A DNA stretch of 64,000 nt from assembly GCF_900112605.1 (NCBI RefSeq), contig NZ_FOMJ01000002.1, forward strand, positions 186,001 to 250,000. Reading direction: 5' to 3'. Source of the stretch: Thiohalospira halophila DSM 15071. GTDB lineage: Bacteria > Pseudomonadota > Gammaproteobacteria > Thiohalospirales > Thiohalospiraceae. This document shows positions 63,090 through 64,000 of the stretch, in pieces. The notes beneath the pieces were generated by a model. It was not told where the DNA came from and ran no database searches. It worked only from the letters and a program-made list of their open reading frames with translations. The position numbers were made by a program, and so were the translations under genes. Positions within the stretch are counted from its first letter, which is position 1. Each line of letters begins with the position of its first letter.

Positions 63090-64000
63090 TGGACAATCGG
63101 GCCCTGGTCCCCCTGGCCATCGCCCTGATCCTCGCCGGCCTCCTGTGGCTCCTGGCGCCGGTGCTGACCCCCTTTGCCGCGGCCGCCCTGCTGGCCTACC
63201 TGGGGGACCCGCTGGTGGATCGGCTGGAGGCCCGCCGGGTACCGCGGACCCTCGGCGTAGTGCTGGTCTTCCTGCTGCTGGCGGGGGCGGTGCTGGCGGC
63301 CGTGATGGTGATCCTGCCGCTGGCCGGCGAGCAGCTGTGGCGGCTGCTGGAGCGGCTGCCGGGCTGGCTGGAGCAGGCCCAGGCGCGCTTCCCCATCCTG
63401 GCGGAGCTGGACCTGACCCGGCTGGTGGAGCTGGCCCGGGAGCACTGGCAGGCAGCCGGCGGCTGGGCGCAGACGGTGCTGGCCTCCGCCTCCCGGTCCG
63501 GCCTGGCCCTGCTCGCCTGGCTGGCGAATCTGCTGCTCATCCCGGTGCTGACCTTCTATCTCCTGCGCGACTGGGACAACCTGGTGGCCCGCATCCGCGA
63601 GCTCCTGCCGCGCCCCTGGGAGCCGCTCATCGTTGACCTGACCCGGGACGCCGACGAGGCCCTGGGCGCCTTCCTGCGCGGCCAGGTCTCGGTGATGCTC
63701 GCCCTGGCCGCGGTCTACGCCGGCGGGCTCTGGGCACTGGGCATCAACGCGCCCATTCTCATCGGCCTGCTGGCCGGACTGGTCAGCTTCATCCCCTATC
63801 TCGGCCTGGTGGTGGGCATTGCCGTGGCCGGCCTGGTGGCCTGGTTCCAGTTCCAGGAGGTGTGGGCGCTGCTCGGCGTGGCGGCCGTCTTCGGTATCGG
63901 CCAGGTCCTGGAGACGGCGGTCTTCACCCCCTGGTTCGTGGGGGACCGTATCGGCCTCCACCCGGTGGCGGTGATCTTCGCCGTCCTCGCCGGTGGCCAG
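63089..64000 (+). CDS. perM: AI-2E/PerM-family transporter, C-terminus cut by window edge
   Basis: The visible 304 residues show the AI-2E transporter layout: an N-terminal helix pair (LVPLAIALILAGLLWLLAPV), a DPLVDRLEARRVPRTLGVVL loop, a helical soluble segment (about 90-135) and ELLPRPWEPL. The conserved LRGQVSVMLALAAVYAGGLW and GLLAGLVSFIPYLGLVVG follow. These proteins are permeases of unclear substrate. The ATG at 63089 overlaps the pgsA-like stop, with AAGGAG upstream. Only the last helices are missing. Confidence 0.9.
   Translation, partial: MDNRALVPLAIALILAGLLWLLAPVLTPFAAAALLAYLGDPLVDRLEARRVPRTLGVVLVFLLLAGAVLAAVMVILPLAGEQLWRLLERLPGWLEQAQARFPILAELDLTRLVELAREHWQAAGGWAQTVLASASRSGLALLAWLANLLLIPVLTFYLLRDWDNLVARIRELLPRPWEPLIVDLTRDADEALGAFLRGQVSVMLALAAVYAGGLWALGINAPILIGLLAGLVSFIPYLGLVVGIAVAGLVAWFQFQEVWALLGVAAVFGIGQVLETAVFTPWFVGDRIGLHPVAVIFAVLAGGQ

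Overview
The window is one contiguous piece of a GC-rich chromosome with dense coding and no rRNA, tRNA or CRISPR that I can see. The gene complement is gammaproteobacterial: PepN, RlmM, MotY, class I GshA, Fe-SOD, an rnfABCDGE operon with nth downstream, and a purN-purM / DUF2066 / pgsA / PerM-type locus. Many proteins are rich in Asp and Glu and there is an osmolyte-type amidotransferase, so a halophilic member of the Ectothiorhodospiraceae/Chromatiales is plausible. That lineage is an inference, not a measurement.

Layout. 1-4550: partial glutathionyl-hydroquinone reductase, aldehyde dehydrogenase, CCA-adding enzyme, an NDUFA9-like dehydrogenase and a type IV pilin-like protein, all on the minus strand. 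4615-8173: an accessory cluster around a perfect FNR/DNR box. It holds a thioredoxin-fused membrane protein, a GcvH-like lipoyl protein, a small haem-copper-oxidase-like membrane protein, a DNR-type regulator, a hemerythrin and two small unknown proteins. 8280-16997: pepN, rlmM, several small proteins, argF-argD and sodB. 17196-22389: an orphan hyuB coupled to an asnO-like amidotransferase, then grxD and a di-haem peroxidase. 22486-27774: RNase T, TraB/GumN-like, pyrC and fumC genes. 28176-33283: pdhA, pdhB and a fused E2-E3 gene. 33381-42836: motY, argG, a PAS histidine kinase, a GGDEF-EAL protein, msrA, a DedA gene, gshA and an OmpA-like gene. 42854-46647: a bufferin (MNIO) copper-buffering operon preceded by a TetR gene and a divergent AhpD-like gene. 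46799-56698: small genes, nth, rnfABCDGE and metG. 56952-64000: mrp, dcd, purNM, DUF2066, pgsA and a truncated PerM.

The strongest unexplained signal is a family of four long hairpin elements at 20635-20730, 27879-27997, 49092-49210 and 58075-58186. Each has a conserved 51-52 nt core that folds on itself, flanked by perfect or near-perfect inverted arms of 22-34 bp whose sequence is different in every copy. All four lie between genes. Other points worth a second look are the DNR-box cluster, the bufferin precursor with four EGRCG units plus one EGKCG, the E2-E3 fusion with an altered catalytic motif, and an intrinsic terminator that ends ten bases before argD.
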